Shown here one piece after another: positions 39,482-54,651 of a stretch of 64,000 nt of DNA. The stretch is from Bombus terrestris. Its lineage: Eukaryota; Arthropoda; Insecta; Hymenoptera; Apidae. The notes under the pieces are model-generated. The model made no database searches. It saw only the letters and a program-made list of their open reading frames with translations, and was not told the origin of the DNA. Position 1 is the stretch's first letter. Each line of letters begins with the position of its first letter. Position numbers and translations under genes: made by a program. The DNA is taken from the NCBI RefSeq assembly GCF_910591885.1, contig NW_025963593.1, forward strand, positions 395,691 through 459,690. The letters run 5' to 3'.

Positions 39482-40631
39482 GGACCACGTGGGACAACGT
39501 GGGACAACGTGGGACAACGTGGGACAACGTGGGACAACGTGGGACAACGTGGGACATCGTGGGACAACGTGGGACAACGTGGGACACCGTTGGACATAGT
39601 TGGACACCGTGGGACACCGTGGGACAACGTGGGACAACGTGGGACAACGTGGGACAACGTGGGAAACCATGGAACAACGTGGGACAACGTGGGACACCGT
39701 TGGACATCGTTGGACAACGTGGGACAACGTGGGACAACGTGGGACAACGTGGGACAACGTGGGACAACGTGGGACAACGAGGGACAACGTGGGACAACGT
39801 GGGACAACGTGGGAAAACGTGGGACAACGTGGGACACCGTTGGACATCGCTGGACACCGTTGGACATCGTTGGACACCGTGGGACAACGTGGGACAACGT
39901 GGGACAACGTGGGACAACGTGGGACAACGTGGGACAACGTGGGACAACGTGGGACAACGTGGGACAACGTGGGACAACGTGGGAAAACGTGGGACAACGT
40001 GGGACATCGTGGGACAACGTGGGACAACGTGGGACAACGTGGGACAACGTGGGACAACGTGGGACATCGTGGGACAACGTGGGACAACGTGGGACAACGT
40101 GGGACAACGTGGGACAACGTGGGACAACGTGGGACAACGTGGGACATCGTGGGACAACGTGGGACAACGTGGGACAACGTGGGACAACGTGGGACACCGT
40201 TGGACATCGTTGGACACCGTGGGACAACGTGGGACACCGTTGGACATCGTTGGACATCGTTGGACACCGTGGGACAACGTGGGACAACGTGGGAAAACGT
40301 GGGACAACGTGGGACACCGTTGGACATCGCTGGACACCGTTGGACATCGTTGGACACCGTGGGACAACGTGGGACAACGTGGGACAACGTGGGACAACGT
40401 GGGACAACGAGGGACAACGTGGGACAACGTGGGACAACGTGGGAAAACGTGGGACAACGTGGGACACCGTTGGACATCGCTGGACACCGCTGGACATCGT
40501 TGGACACCGTGGGACAACGTGGGACAACGTGGGACAACGTGGGACAACGTGGGACAACGTGGGACAACGTGGGACAACGTGGGACAACGTGGGACAACGT
40601 GGGACATCGTGGGACAACGTGGGACAACGTG
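39482..40631. repeat. 1150-bp tandem duplication, copy A
   Basis: Markers shared at exactly 1150 bp: GGACCACGTG 39482/40632, GGACATAGTT 39592/40742, CATGG 39662/40812, GGACAACGAG 39772/40922 and 40402/41552, GGAAAACGTG 39812/40962, 39982/41132 and 40442/41592, GGACACCGCT 40482/41632. The one clear difference I found is GGAAAACGTG at 40292 against AAC-G at 41442. Confidence 0.93.
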
Positions 40632-41781
40632 GGACCACGTGGGACAACGTGGGACAACGTGGGACAACGTGGGACAACGTGGGACAACGTGGGACAACGT
40701 GGGACATCGTGGGACAACGTGGGACAACGTGGGACACCGTTGGACATAGTTGGACACCGTGGGACACCGTGGGACAACGTGGGACAACGTGGGACAACGT
40801 GGGACAACGTGGGAAACCATGGAACAACGTGGGACAACGTGGGACACCGTTGGACATCGTTGGACAACGTGGGACAACGTGGGACAACGTGGGACAACGT
40901 GGGACAACGTGGGACAACGTGGGACAACGAGGGACAACGTGGGACAACGTGGGACAACGTGGGAAAACGTGGGACAACGTGGGACACCGTTGGACATCGC
41001 TGGACACCGTTGGACATCGTTGGACACCGTGGGACAACGTGGGACAACGTGGGACAACGTGGGACAACGTGGGACAACGTGGGACAACGTGGGACAACGT
41101 GGGACAACGTGGGACAACGTGGGACAACGTGGGAAAACGTGGGACAACGTGGGACATCGTGGGACAACGTGGGACAACGTGGGACAACGTGGGACAACGT
41201 GGGACAACGTGGGACATCGTGGGACAACGTGGGACAACGTGGGACAACGTGGGACAACGTGGGACAACGTGGGACAACGTGGGACAACGTGGGACATCGT
41301 GGGACAACGTGGGACAACGTGGGACAACGTGGGACAACGTGGGACACCGTTGGACATCGTTGGACACCGTGGGACAACGTGGGACACCGTTGGACATCGT
41401 TGGACATCGTTGGACACCGTGGGACAACGTGGGACAACGTGGGACAACGTGGGACAACGTGGGACACCGTTGGACATCGCTGGACACCGTTGGACATCGT
41501 TGGACACCGTGGGACAACGTGGGACAACGTGGGACAACGTGGGACAACGTGGGACAACGAGGGACAACGTGGGACAACGTGGGACAACGTGGGAAAACGT
41601 GGGACAACGTGGGACACCGTTGGACATCGCTGGACACCGCTGGACATCGTTGGACACCGTGGGACAACGTGGGACAACGTGGGACAACGTGGGACAACGT
41701 GGGACAACGTGGGACAACGTGGGACAACGTGGGACAACGTGGGACAACGTGGGACATCGTGGGACAACGTGGGACAACGTG
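40632..41781. repeat. 1150-bp tandem duplication, copy B
   Basis: This follows copy A directly and repeats it almost unit for unit, including the otherwise rare GGACACCGCT. The order diverges near 41782, before the next GGACATAGTT at 42002. It is the least diverged kilobase-scale pair that I found. Confidence 0.93.
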
Positions 41782-44700
41782 GGACAACGTGGGACATCGT
41801 TGGACACCGTTGGACACCGTGGGACAACGTGGGACAACGTGGGACAACGTGGGACACCGTTGGACACCGTTGGACACCGTTGGACACCGTTGGACACCGT
41901 TGGACATCGTTGGACACCGTGGGACAACGTGGGACAACGTGGGACAACGTGGGACAACGTGGGACATCGTGGGACAACGTGGGACAACGTGGGACACCGT
42001 TGGACATAGTTGGACACCGTGGGACACCGTGGGACAACGTGGGACAACGTGGGACAACGTGGGAAACCATGGAACAACGTGGGACAACGTGGGACAACGT
42101 GGGACAACGTGGGACAACGTGGGACAACGTGGGACAACGTGGGACAACGTGGGACAACGTGGGACAACGTGGGACAACGTGGGACATCGTGGGACAACGT
42201 GGGACAACGTGGGACAACGTGGGACAACGTGGGACATCGTTGGACACCGTTGGACACCGTGGGACAACGTGGGACAACGTGGGACAACGTGGGACAACGT
42301 GGGACAACGTGGGACAACGTGGGACAACGTGGGACAACGTGGGACAACGTGGGACAACGTGGGACAACGTGGGACATCGTGGGACAACGTGGGACAACGT
42401 GGGACAACGTGGGACAACGTGGGACAACGTGGGACACCGTTGGACATCGTTGGACACCGTGGGACAACGTGGGACAACGTGGGACAACGTGGGAGACCGT
42501 TGGACACCGTTGGACACTGTTGGACACCGTTGGACATCGTTGGACACCGTGGGACAACGTGGGACAACGTGGGACAACGTGGGAAACCATGGAACAACGT
42601 GGGACAACGTGGGACACCGTTGGACATCGTTGGACAACGTGGGACAACGTGGGACAACGTGGGACAACGTGGGACAACGTGGGACAACGTGGGACAACGT
42701 GGGACACCGTTGGACACCGTGGGACACCGTTGGACACCGTTGGACATCGTTGGACACCGTGGGACAACGTGGGACAACGTGAGACAACGTGGGACAACGT
42801 GGGACAACGTGGGACAACGTGGGACAACGTGGGACAACGTGGGACAACGTGGGACATCGTGGGACAACGTGGGACAACGTGGGACAACGTGGGACAACGT
42901 GGGACAACGTGGGACACCGTTGGACACCGTTGGACACCGTGGGACAACGTGGGACAACGTGGGACAACGTGGGACACCGTTGGACACCGTTGGACACCGT
43001 TGGACACCGTTGGACACCGTTGGACATCGTTGGACACCGTGGGACAACGTGGGACAACGTGGGACAACGTGGGAAACCATGGAACAACGTGGGACAACGT
43101 GGGACACCGTTGGACATCGTTGGACAACGTGGGACAACGTGGGACAACGTGGGACAACGTGGGACAACGTGGGACAACGTGGGACATCGTGGGACAACGT
43201 GGGACAACGTGGGACAACGTGGGACAACGTGGGACATCGTTGGACACCGTGGGACAACGTGGGACAACGTGGGACAACGAGGGACAACGTGGGACAACGT
43301 GGGACAACGTGGGACATCGTGGGACAACGTGGGACAACGTGGGACAACGTGGGACAACGTGGGACAACGTGGGACACCGTTGGACACCGTTGGACACCGT
43401 TGGACACCGTTGGACATCGTTGGACACCGTGGGACAACGTGGGACAACGTGGGAAACCATGGAACAACGTGGGACAACGTGGGACACCGTTGGACATCGT
43501 TGGACATCGTTGGACACCGTGGGACAACGTGGGACAACGAGGGACAACGTGGGACAACGTGGGACAACGTGGGAAAACGTGGGACAACGTGGGACATCGT
43601 GGGACAACGTGGGACAACGTGGGACAACGTGGGACAACGTGGGACAACGTGGGACACCGTTGGACACCGTTGGACACCGTTGGACACCGTTGGACATCGT
43701 TGGACACCGTGGGACAACGTGGAACAACGTGGGACAACGTGGGACACCGTTGGACATCGTTGGACATCGTTGGACACCGTGGGACAACGTGGGACAACGT
43801 GGGAAAACGTGGGACAACGTGGGACACCGTTGGACATCGCTGGACACCGTTGGACATCGTTGGACACCGTGGGACAACGTGGGACAACGTGGGACAACGT
43901 GGGACAACGTGGGACAACGAGGGACAACGTGGGACAACGTGGGACAACGTGGGAAAACGTGGGACAACGTGGGACACCGTTGGACATCGCTGGACACCGT
44001 TGGACATCGTTGGACACCGTGGGACAACGTGGGACAACGTGGGACAACGTGGGACAACGTGGGACAACGTGGGACAACGTGGGACAACGTGGGACAACGT
44101 GGGACAACGTGGGACAACGTGGGACAACGTGGGACAACGTGGGACAACGTGGGACATCGTGGGACAACGTGGGACAACGTGGGACAACGTGGGACAACGT
44201 GGGGCATCGTTGGACACCGTTGGACACCGTGGGACAACGTGGGACAACGTGGGACAACGTGGGACAACGTGGGACAACGTGGGACAACGTGGGACAACGT
44301 GGGACAACGTGGGACAACGTGGGACAACGTGGGACAACGTGGGACAACGTGGGACAACGTGGGACAACGTGGGACACCGTTGGACATCGTTGGACACCGT
44401 GGGACAACGTGGGACAACGTGGGACAACGTGGGAAACCATGGAACAACGTGGGACAACGTGGGACACCGTTGGACATCGTTGGACAACGTGGGACAACGT
44501 GGGACAACGTGGGACAACGTGGGACAACGTGGGACAACGTGGGACAACGTGGGACACCGTTGGACAACGTGGGACACCGTTGGACATCGTTGGACACCGT
44601 GGGACAACGTGGGACAACGTGGGACCACGTGGGACAACGTGGGACAACGTGGGACAACGTGGGACAACTTGGGACAACGTGGGACAACGTGGGACAACGT

Positions 44701-45721
44701 GGGACATCGTGGGACAACGTGGGACAACGTGGGACAACGTGGGACAACGTGGGACAACGTGGGACACCGTTGGACATCGTTGGACAACGTGGGACACCGT
44801 GGGACAACGTGGGACAACGTGGGACAACGTGGGACAACGTGGGACAACGTGGGAAACCATGGAACAACGTGGGACAACGTGGGACACCGTTGGACATCGT
44901 TGGACAACGTGGGACAACGTGGGACCACGTGGGACAACGTGGGACAACGTGGGACAACGTGGGACACCGTTGGACACCGTGGGACACCGTTGGACACCGT
45001 TGGACATCGTGGGACACCGTGGGACAACGTGGGACAACGTGGGACAACGTGGGACAACGTGGGACAACGTGGGACAACGTGGGACAACGTGGGACAACGT
45101 GGGACAACGTGGGACAACGTGGGACAACGTGGGACACCGTTGGACAACGTGGGACACCGTTGGACATCGTTGGACACCGTGGGACAACGTGGGACAACGT
45201 GGGACAACGTGGGACAACGTGGGACAACGTGGGACAACGTGGGACATCGTGGGACAACGTGGGACAACGTGGGACAACGTGGGACATCGTGGGACAACGT
45301 GGGACAACGTGGGACAACGTGGGACAACGTGGGACAACGTGGGACACCGTTGGACACCGTTGGACACCGTTGGACACCGTTGGACATCGTTGGACACCGT
45401 GGGACAACGTGGGACAACGTGGGACAACGTGGGAAACCATGGAACAACGTGGGACAACGTGGGACACCGTTGGACATCGTTGGACATCGTTGGACACCGT
45501 GGGACAACGTGGGACAACGTGGGACAACGTGGGACAACGTCGGACAACGTGGGACAACGTGGGACAACGTGGGACAACGTGGGACAACGTGGGACAACGT
45601 GGGACAACGTGGGACAACGTGGGACAACGTGGGACAACGTGGGACATCGTGGGACAACGTGGGACAACGTGGGACAACGTGGGACAACGTGGGACATCGT
45701 TGGACACCGTTGGACACCGTG

Positions 45722-45961
45722 GGACAACGTGGGACAACGTGGGACAACGTGGGACAACGTGGGACAACGTGGGACAACGTGGGACAACGTGGGACAACGT
45801 GGGACAACGTGGGACAACGTGGGACAACGTGGGACAACGTGGGACAACGTGGGACAACGTGGGACAACGTGGGACAACGTGGGACAACGTGGGACAACGT
45901 GGGACAACGTGGGACAACGTGGGACAACGTGGGACAACGTGGGACAACGTGGGACAACGTG
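45722..45961 (+). repeat. Pure AAC-G run of 24 units; G-quadruplex-compatible
   Basis: Twenty-four identical GGACAACGTG units give GGG every 10 bp with 7-base loops (ACAACGT) on the + strand. This meets the usual G3/N1-7 quadruplex pattern many times over. It is the longest perfect run I noticed; runs of 18-20 units occur near 46332, 54742 and 57122. Whether such structures form is inference. Confidence 0.85.
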
Positions 45962-46751
45962 GGACACCGTTGGACATCGTTGGACAACGTGGGACAACGT
46001 GGGACAACGTGGGACAACGTGGGACAACGTGGGACACCGTTGGACATCGTTGGACACCGTGGGACAACGTGGGACAACGTGGGAAAACGTAGGACAACGT
46101 GGGACACCGTTGGACATCGCTGGACACCGTTGGACATCGTTGGACACCGTGGGACAACGTGGGACAACGTGGGACAACGTGGGACAACGTGGGACAACGT
46201 GGGACAACGTGGGACAACGTGGGACAACGTGGGACAACGTGGGACTACGTGGGACATCGTGGGACAACGTGGGACAACGTGGGACAACGTGGGACAACGT
46301 GGGACATCGTTGGACACCGTTGGACACCGTGGGACAACGTGGGACAACGTGGGACAACGTGGGACAACGTGGGACAACGTGGGACAACGTGGGACAACGT
46401 GGGACAACGTGGGACAACGTGGGACAACGTGGGACAACGTGGGACAACGTGGGACAACGTGGGACAACGTGGGACAACGTGGGACAACGTGGGACAACGT
46501 GGGACAACGTGGGACAACGTGGGACAACGTGGGACATCGTGGGACAACGTGGGACAACGTGGGACAACGTGGGACAACGTGGGACAACGTGGGACAACGT
46601 GGGACACCGTTGGACATCGTTGGACACCGTGGGACAACGTGGGACAACGTGGGACAACGTGGGACACCGTTGGACACCGTTGGACACCGTTGGACACCGT
46701 TGGACATCGTTGGACACCGTGGGACAACGTGGGACAACGTGGGACAACGTG

Positions 46752-47371
46752 GGAAACCATGGAACAACGTGGGACAACGTGGGACACCGTTGGACATCGT
46801 TGGACAACGTGGGACAACGTGGGACATCGTTGGACACCGTGGGACAACGTGGGACAACGTGGGACCACGTGGGACAACGTGGGACAACGTGGGACAACGT
46901 GGGACTACGTGGGACAACGTGGGACAACGTGGGACATCGTGGGACAACGTGGGACAACGTGGGACACCGTTGGACATCGTTGGACACCGTGGGACACCGT
47001 GGGACAACGTGGGTCAACGTGGGACAACGTGGGACAACGTGGGACAACGTGGGACAACGTGGGACAACGTGGGACAACGTGGGACAACGTGGGACACCGT
47101 TGGACAACGTGGGACACCGTTGGACATCGTTGGACACCGTGGGACAACGTGGGACAACGTGGGACCACGTGGGACAACGTGGGACAACGTGGGACAACGT
47201 GGGACAACGTGGGACATCGTGGGACAACGTGGGACAACGTGGGACAACGTGGGACAACGTGGGACAACGTGGGACAACGTGGGACACCGTTGGACACCGT
47301 TGGACACCGTTGGACACCGTTGGACATCGTTGGACACCGTGGGACAACGTGGGACAACGTGGGACAACGTG
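46752..47371. repeat. 620-bp tandem repeat, copy A
   Basis: CATGG starts at 46752, 47372 and 47992 are 620 bp apart. GGACCACGTG (46862/47482), ATC-G (46932/47552), GGTCAACGTG (47012/47642) and a second GGACCACGTG (47162/47792) follow in order. The offset changes to 630 after a one-unit insertion and returns to 620. Confidence 0.88.
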
Positions 47372-47991
47372 GGAAACCATGGAACAACGTGGGACAACGT
47401 GGGACACCGTTGGACATCGTTGGACAACGTGGGACAACGTGGGACATCGTTGGACACCGTGGGACAACGTGGGAGAACGTGGGACCACGTGGGACAACGT
47501 GGGACAACGTGGGACAACGTGGGACAACGTGGGACAACGTGGGACAACGTGGGACATCGTGGGACAACGTGGGACAACGTGGGACACCGTTGGACATCGT
47601 TGGACACCGTGGGACACCGTGGGACAACGTGGGACAACGTGGGTCAACGTGGGACAACGTGGGACAACGTGGGACAACGTGGGACAACGTGGGACAACGT
47701 GGGACAACGTGGGACAACGTGGGACACCGTTGGACAACGTGGGACACCGTTGGACATCGTTGGACACCGTGGGACAACGTGGGACAACGTGGGACCACGT
47801 GGGACAACGTGGGACAACGTGGGACAACGTGGGACAACGTGGGACATCGTGGGACAACGTGGGACAACGTGGGACAACGTGGGACAACGTGGGACAACGT
47901 GGGACACCGTTGGACACCGTTGGACACCGTTGGACACCGTTGGACGTCGTTGGACACCGTGGGACAACGTGGGACAACGTGGGACAACGTG
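47372..47991. repeat. 620-bp tandem repeat, copy B
   Basis: This repeats copy A with private changes GGAGAACGTG at 47472 and GGACGTCGTT at 47942, and it lacks the GGACTACGTG that copy A has at 46902. The GGTCAACGTG unit here lacks the GGACTCCGTT partner seen 30 bp away in the domain-I blocks, so it is probably an independent mutation. Confidence 0.88.
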
Positions 47992-50900
47992 GGAAACCAT
48001 GGAACAACGTGGGACAACGTGGGACACCGTTGGACATCGTTGGACATCGTTGGACACCGTGGGACAACGTGGGACAACGTGGGAAAACGTGGGACAACGT
48101 GGGACACCGTTGGACATCGCTGGACACCGTTGGACATCGTTGGACACCGTGGGACAACGTGGGACAACGTGGGACAACGTGGGACAACGTGGGACAACGT
48201 GGGACAACGTGGGACAACGTGGGACAACGTGGGACAACGTGGGACAACGTGGGACAACGTGGGACAACGTGGGACAACGTGGGACATCGTGGGACAACGT
48301 GGGACAACGTGGGACAACGTGGGACAACGTGGTACAACGTGGGACACCGTTGGACATCGTTGGACACCGTGGGACAACGTGGGACAACGTGGGACAACGT
48401 GGGACACCGTTGGACACCGTTGGACACCGTTGGACACCGTTGGACATCGTTGGACACCTTGGGACAACGTGGGACAACGTGGGACAACGTGGGACAACGT
48501 GGGACAACGTGGGACAACGTGGGACAACGTGGGACAACGTGGGACAACGTGGGACATCGTGGGACAACGTGGGACAACGTGGGACAACGTGGGACAACGT
48601 GGGACATCGTTGGACACCGTTGGACACCGTGGGACAACGTGGGACAACGTGGGACAACGTGGGACAACGTGGGACAACGTGGGACAACGTGGGACAACGT
48701 GGGACAACGTGGGACAACGTGGGACAACGTGGGACAACGTGGGACAACGTGGGACACCGTTGGACATCGTTGGACACCGTGGGACAACGTGGGACAACGT
48801 GGGACAACGTGGGACACCGTTGGACACCGTTGGACACCGTTGGACACCGTTGGACATCGTTGGACACCGTGGGACAACGTGGGACAACGTGGGACAACGT
48901 GGGAAACCATGGAACAACGTGGGACAACGTGGGACACCGTTGGACATCGTTGGACATCGTTGGACACCGTGGGACAACGTGGGACAACGTGGGAAAACGT
49001 GGGACAACGTGGGACACCGTTGGACATCGCTGGACACCGTTGGACATCGTTGGACACCGTGGGACAACGTGGGACAACGTGGGACAACGTGGGACAACGT
49101 GGGACAACGTGGGACAACGTGGGACAACGTGGGACAACGTGGGACAACGTGGGACAACGTGGGACAGCGTGGGACATCGTGGGACAACGTGGGACAACGT
49201 GGGACAACGTGGGACAACGTGGGACATCGTGGGACAACGTGGGACAACGTGGGACAACGTGGGACAACGTGGGACACCGTTGGACAACGTGGGACACCGT
49301 TGGACATCGTTGGACACCGTGGGACAACGTGGGACAACGTGGGACCACGTGGGACAACGTGGGACAACGTGGGACAACGTGGGACAACGTGGGACATCGT
49401 GGGACAACGTGGGACAACGTGGGACAACGTGGGACAACGTGGGACAACGTGGGACACCGTTGGACACCGTTGGACACCGTTGGACACCGTTGGACATCGT
49501 TGGACACCGTGGGACAACGTGGGACAACGTGGGACAACGTGGGAAACCATGGAACAACGTGGGACAACGTGGGACACCGTTGGACATCGTTGGACATCGT
49601 TGGACACCGTGGGACAACGTGGGACAACGTGGGAAAACGTGGGACAACGTGGGACACCGTTGGACATCGCTGGACACCGTTGGACATCGTTGGACACCGT
49701 GGGACAACGTGGGACAACGTGGGACAACGTGGGACAACGTGGGACATCGTGGGACAACGTGGGACAACGTGGGACAACGTGGGACAACGTGGGACATCGT
49801 TGGACACCGTTGGACACCGTGGGACAACGTGGGACAACGTGGGACAAGGTGGGACAACGTGGGACAACGTGGGACAACGTGGGACAACGTGGGACAACGT
49901 GGGACAACGTGGGACAACGTGGGACAACGTGGGACAACGTGGGACAACGTGGGACAACGTGGGACACCGTTGGACACCGTGGGACACCGTTGGACACCGT
50001 TGGACATCGTTGGACACCGTGGGACAACGTGGGACAACGTGGGACAACGTGGGACAACGTGGGACAACGTGGGACAACGTGGGACAACGTGGGACAACGT
50101 GGGACAACGTGGGACAACGTGGGACAACGTGGGACATCGTGGGACAACGTGGGACAACGTGGGACAACGTGGGACAACGTGGGACACCGTTGGACAACGT
50201 GGGACACCGTTGGACATCGTTGGACACCGTGGGACAACGTGGGACAACGTGGGACAACGTGGGACAACGTGGGACAACGTGGGACAACGTGGGACAACGT
50301 GGGACAACGTGGGACAACGTGGGACAACGTGGGACATCGTGGGACAACGTGGGACAACGTGGGACAACGTGGGACAACGTGGGACAACGTGGGACACCGT
50401 TGGACATCGTTGGACACCGTGGGACAACGTGGGACAACGTGTGACAACGTGGGACAACGTGGGACAACGTGGGACAACGTGGGAAACCATGGAACAACGT
50501 GGGACAACGTGGGACACCGTTGGACATCGTTGGACAACGTGGGACAACGTGGGACAACGTGGGACAACGTGGGACAACGTGGGACACCGTTGGACACCGT
50601 GGGACACCGTTGGACACCGTTGGACATCGTTGGACACCGTGGGACAACGTGGGACAACGTGGGACAACGTGGGACAACGTGGGACAACGTGGGACAACGT
50701 GGGACAACGTGGGACAACGTGGGACAACGTGGGACAACGTGGGACAACGTGGGACAACGTGGGACACCGTTGGACAACGTGGGACACCGTTGGACATCGT
50801 TGGACACCGTGGGACAACGTGGGACAACGTGGGACAACGTGGGACAACGTGGGACAACGTGGGACACCGTTGGACACCGTGGGACACCGTTGGACACCGT

Positions 50901-52041
50901 TGGACACCGTTGGACATCGTTGGACATCGTTGGACATCGTGGGACTCCGTTGGACATCGTAGGACATCGTTGGACACCGTTGGACATCGTTGGACACCGT
51001 TGGACATCGTTGGACATCGTTGGACATCGTGGGACACCGTTGGACACCGTTGGACATCGTTGGACATCGTTGGACACCGTGGGACAACGTGGGACAACGT
51101 GGGACAACGTGGGAAACCATGGAACAACGTGGGACAACGTGGGACACCGTTGGACATCGTTGGACAACGTGGGACAACGTGGGACAACGTGGGACAACGT
51201 GGGACAACGTGGGACAACGTGGGACAACGTGGGACACCGTTGGACACCGTGGGACACCGTTGGACACCGTTGGACATCGTTGGACACCGTGGGACAACGT
51301 GGGACAACGTGGGACAACGTGGGACAACGTGGGACAACGTGGGACAACGTGGGACAACGTGGGACAACGTGGGACAACGTGGGACATCGTGGGACAACGT
51401 GGGACAACGTGGGACAACGTGGGACAACGTGGGACACCGTTGGACAACGTGGGACACCGTTGGACACCGTTGGACACCGTGGGACAACGTGGGACAACGT
51501 GGGACAACGTGTGACATCGTGGGACAACGTGGGACAACGTGGGACAACGTGGGACAACGTGGGACACCGTTGGACAACGTGGGACACCGTTGGACATCGT
51601 TGGACACCGTGGGACAACGTGGGACAACGTGGGACAACGTGGGACACCGTGGGACAACGTGGGACAACGTGGGACACCGTTGGACATCGTTGGACAACGT
51701 GGGACAACGTGGGACAACGTGGGACAACGTGGGACAACGTGGGACAACGTGGGACAACGTGGGACAACGTGGGACACCGTTGGACACCGTGGGACACCGT
51801 TGGACACCGTTGGACATCGTTGGACACCGTGGGACAACGTGGGACAACGTGGGACAACGTGGGACAACGTGGGACAACGTGGGACAACGTGGGACAACGT
51901 GGGACAACGTGGGACAACGTGGGACAACGTGGGACAACGTGGGACAACGTGGGACAACGTGGGACAACGTGGGACAACGTGGGACATCGTGGGACAACGT
52001 GGGACAACGTGGGACAACGTGGGACAACGTGGGACACCGTT

Positions 52042-54651
52042 GGACTACGTGGGACATCGTGGGACAACGTGGGACAACGTGGGACAACGTGGGACAACGT
52101 GGGACATCGTTGGACACCGTTGGACACCGTGGGACAACGTGGGACAACGTGGGACAACGTGGGACAACGTGGGACAACGTGGGACAACGTGGGACAACGT
52201 GGGACAACGTGGGACAACGTGGGACAACGTGGGACAACGTGGGACAACGTGGGACAACGTGGGACAACGTGGGACAACGTGGGACAACGTGGGACAACGT
52301 GGGACACCGTGGGACATCGTGGGACAACGTGGGACATCGTGGGACAACGTGGGACAACGTGGGACAACGTGGGACAACGTGGGACACCGTTGGACAACGT
52401 GGGACAACGTGGGACAACGTGGGACAACGTGGGACAACGTGGGACAACGTGGGACAACGTGGGACAACGTGGGACAACGTGGGACAACGTGGGACACCGT
52501 TGGACATCGTTGGACAACGTGGGACAACGTGGGACAACGTGGGACAACGTGGGACAACGTGGGACACCGTTGGACACCGTGGGACACCGTTGGACACCGT
52601 TGGACATCGTTGGACACCGTGGGACAACGTGGGACAACGTGGGACAACGTGGGAAACCATGGAACAACGTGGGACAACGTGGGACACCGTTGGACATCGT
52701 TGGACATCGTTGGACACCGTGGGACAACGTGGGACAACGTGGGAAAACGTGGGACAACGTGGGACACCGTTGGACATCGCTGGACACCGTTGGACATCGT
52801 TGGACACCGTGGGACAACGTGGGACAACGTGGGACAACGTGGGACAACGTGGGACAACGTGGGACAACGTGGGACAACGTGGGACAACGTGGGACAACGT
52901 GGGACAACGTGGGACAGCGTGGGACATCGTGGGACAACGTGGGACAACGTGGGACAACGTGGGACAACGTGGGACATCGTGGGACAACGTGGGACAACGT
53001 GGGACAACGTGGGACAACGTGGGACACCGTTGGACAACGTGGGACACCGTTGGACATCGTTGGACACCGTGGGACAACGTGGGACAACGTGGGACCACGT
53101 GGGACAACGTGGGACAACGTGGGACAACGTGGGACAACGTGGGACATCGTGGGACAACGTGGGACAACGTGGGACAACGTGGGACAACGTGGGACAACGT
53201 GGGACACCGTTGGACACCGTTGGACACCGTTGGACACCGTTGGACATCGTTGGACACCGTGGGACAACGTGGGACAACGTGGGACAACGTGGGAAACCAT
53301 GGAACAACGTGGGACAACGTGGGACACCGTTGGACATCGTTGGACATCGTTGGACACCGTGGGACAACGTGGGACAACGTGGGAAAACGTGGGACAACGT
53401 GGGACACCGTTGGACATCGCTGGACACCGTTGGACATCGTTGGACACCGTGGGACAACGTGGGACAACGTGGGACAACGTGGGACAACGTGGGACAACGT
53501 GGGACAACGTGGGACAACGTGGGACAACGTGGGACAACGTGGGACAACGTGGGACATCGTGGGACAACGTGGGACAACGTGGGACAACGTGGGACAACGT
53601 GGGACATCGTTGGACACCGTTGGACACCGTGGGACAACGTGGGACAACGTGGGACAAGGTGGGACAACGTGGGACAACGTGGGACAACGTGGGACAACGT
53701 GGGACAACGTGGGACAACGTGGGACAACGTGGGACAACGTGGGACACCGTTGGACAACGTGGGACACCGTTGGACATCGTTGGACACCGTGGGACAACGT
53801 GGGACAACGTGGGACAACGTGTGACATCGTGGGACAACGTGGGACAACGTGGGACAACGTGGGACAACGTGGGACACCGTTGGACAACGTGGGACACCGT
53901 TGGACATCGTTGGACACCGTGGGACAACGTGGGACAACGTGGGACAACGTGGGACAACGTGGGACAACGTGGGACAACGTGGGACACCGTTGGACAGCGT
54001 TGGACAACGTGGGACAACGTGGGACAACGTGGGACAACGTGGGACAACGTGGGACAACGTGGGACAACGTGGGACAACGTGGGACACCGTTGGACACCGT
54101 GGGACACCGTTGGACACCGTTGGACATCGTTGGACACCGTGGGACAACGTGGGACAACGTGGGACAACGTGGGACAACGTGGGACAACGTGGGACAACGT
54201 GGGACAACGTGGGACAACGTGGGACAACGTGGGACAACGTGGGACAACGTGGGACAACGTGGGACAACGTGGGACATCGTGGGACAACGTGGGACAACGT
54301 GGGACAACGTGGGACAACGTGGGACACCGTTGGACAACGTGGGACACCGTTGGACATCGTTGGACACCGTGGGACAACGTGGGACAACGTGGGACAACGT
54401 GGGACATCGTGGGACAACGTGGGACAACGTGGGACACCGTTGGACATCGTTGGACACCGTGGGACAACGTGGGACAACGTGGGACAACGTGGGACAACGT
54501 GGGACAACGTGGGACAACGTGGGACAACGTGGGACAACGTGGGACAACGTGGGACAACGTGGGACAACGTGGGACAACGTGGGACAACGTGGGACATCGT
54601 GGGACAACGTGGGACAACGTGGGACAACGTGGGACAACGTGGGACACCGTT
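52042..54651. repeat. 2.3-2.6 kb higher-order repeat, copy 1
   Basis: Distances from GGACTACGTG (52042): CATGG +610 (52652), GGAAAACGTG +700, GGACAGCGTG +870 (52912). GGACAAGGTG is at 53652 and TGACATCGTG, a TGA on the + strand, at 53822. The same order returns in the next two copies. Related fragments are seen earlier, for example CATGG 48902 with GGACAGCGTG 49162 and GGACAAGGTG 49842. Confidence 0.88.

Noticed and set aside
39482..41781. Treating the near-exact 1150-bp pair as proof of very recent duplication
   Set aside because: In a repeat this uniform an assembler can duplicate or collapse a segment. Without spanning reads the age cannot be inferred from identity alone.
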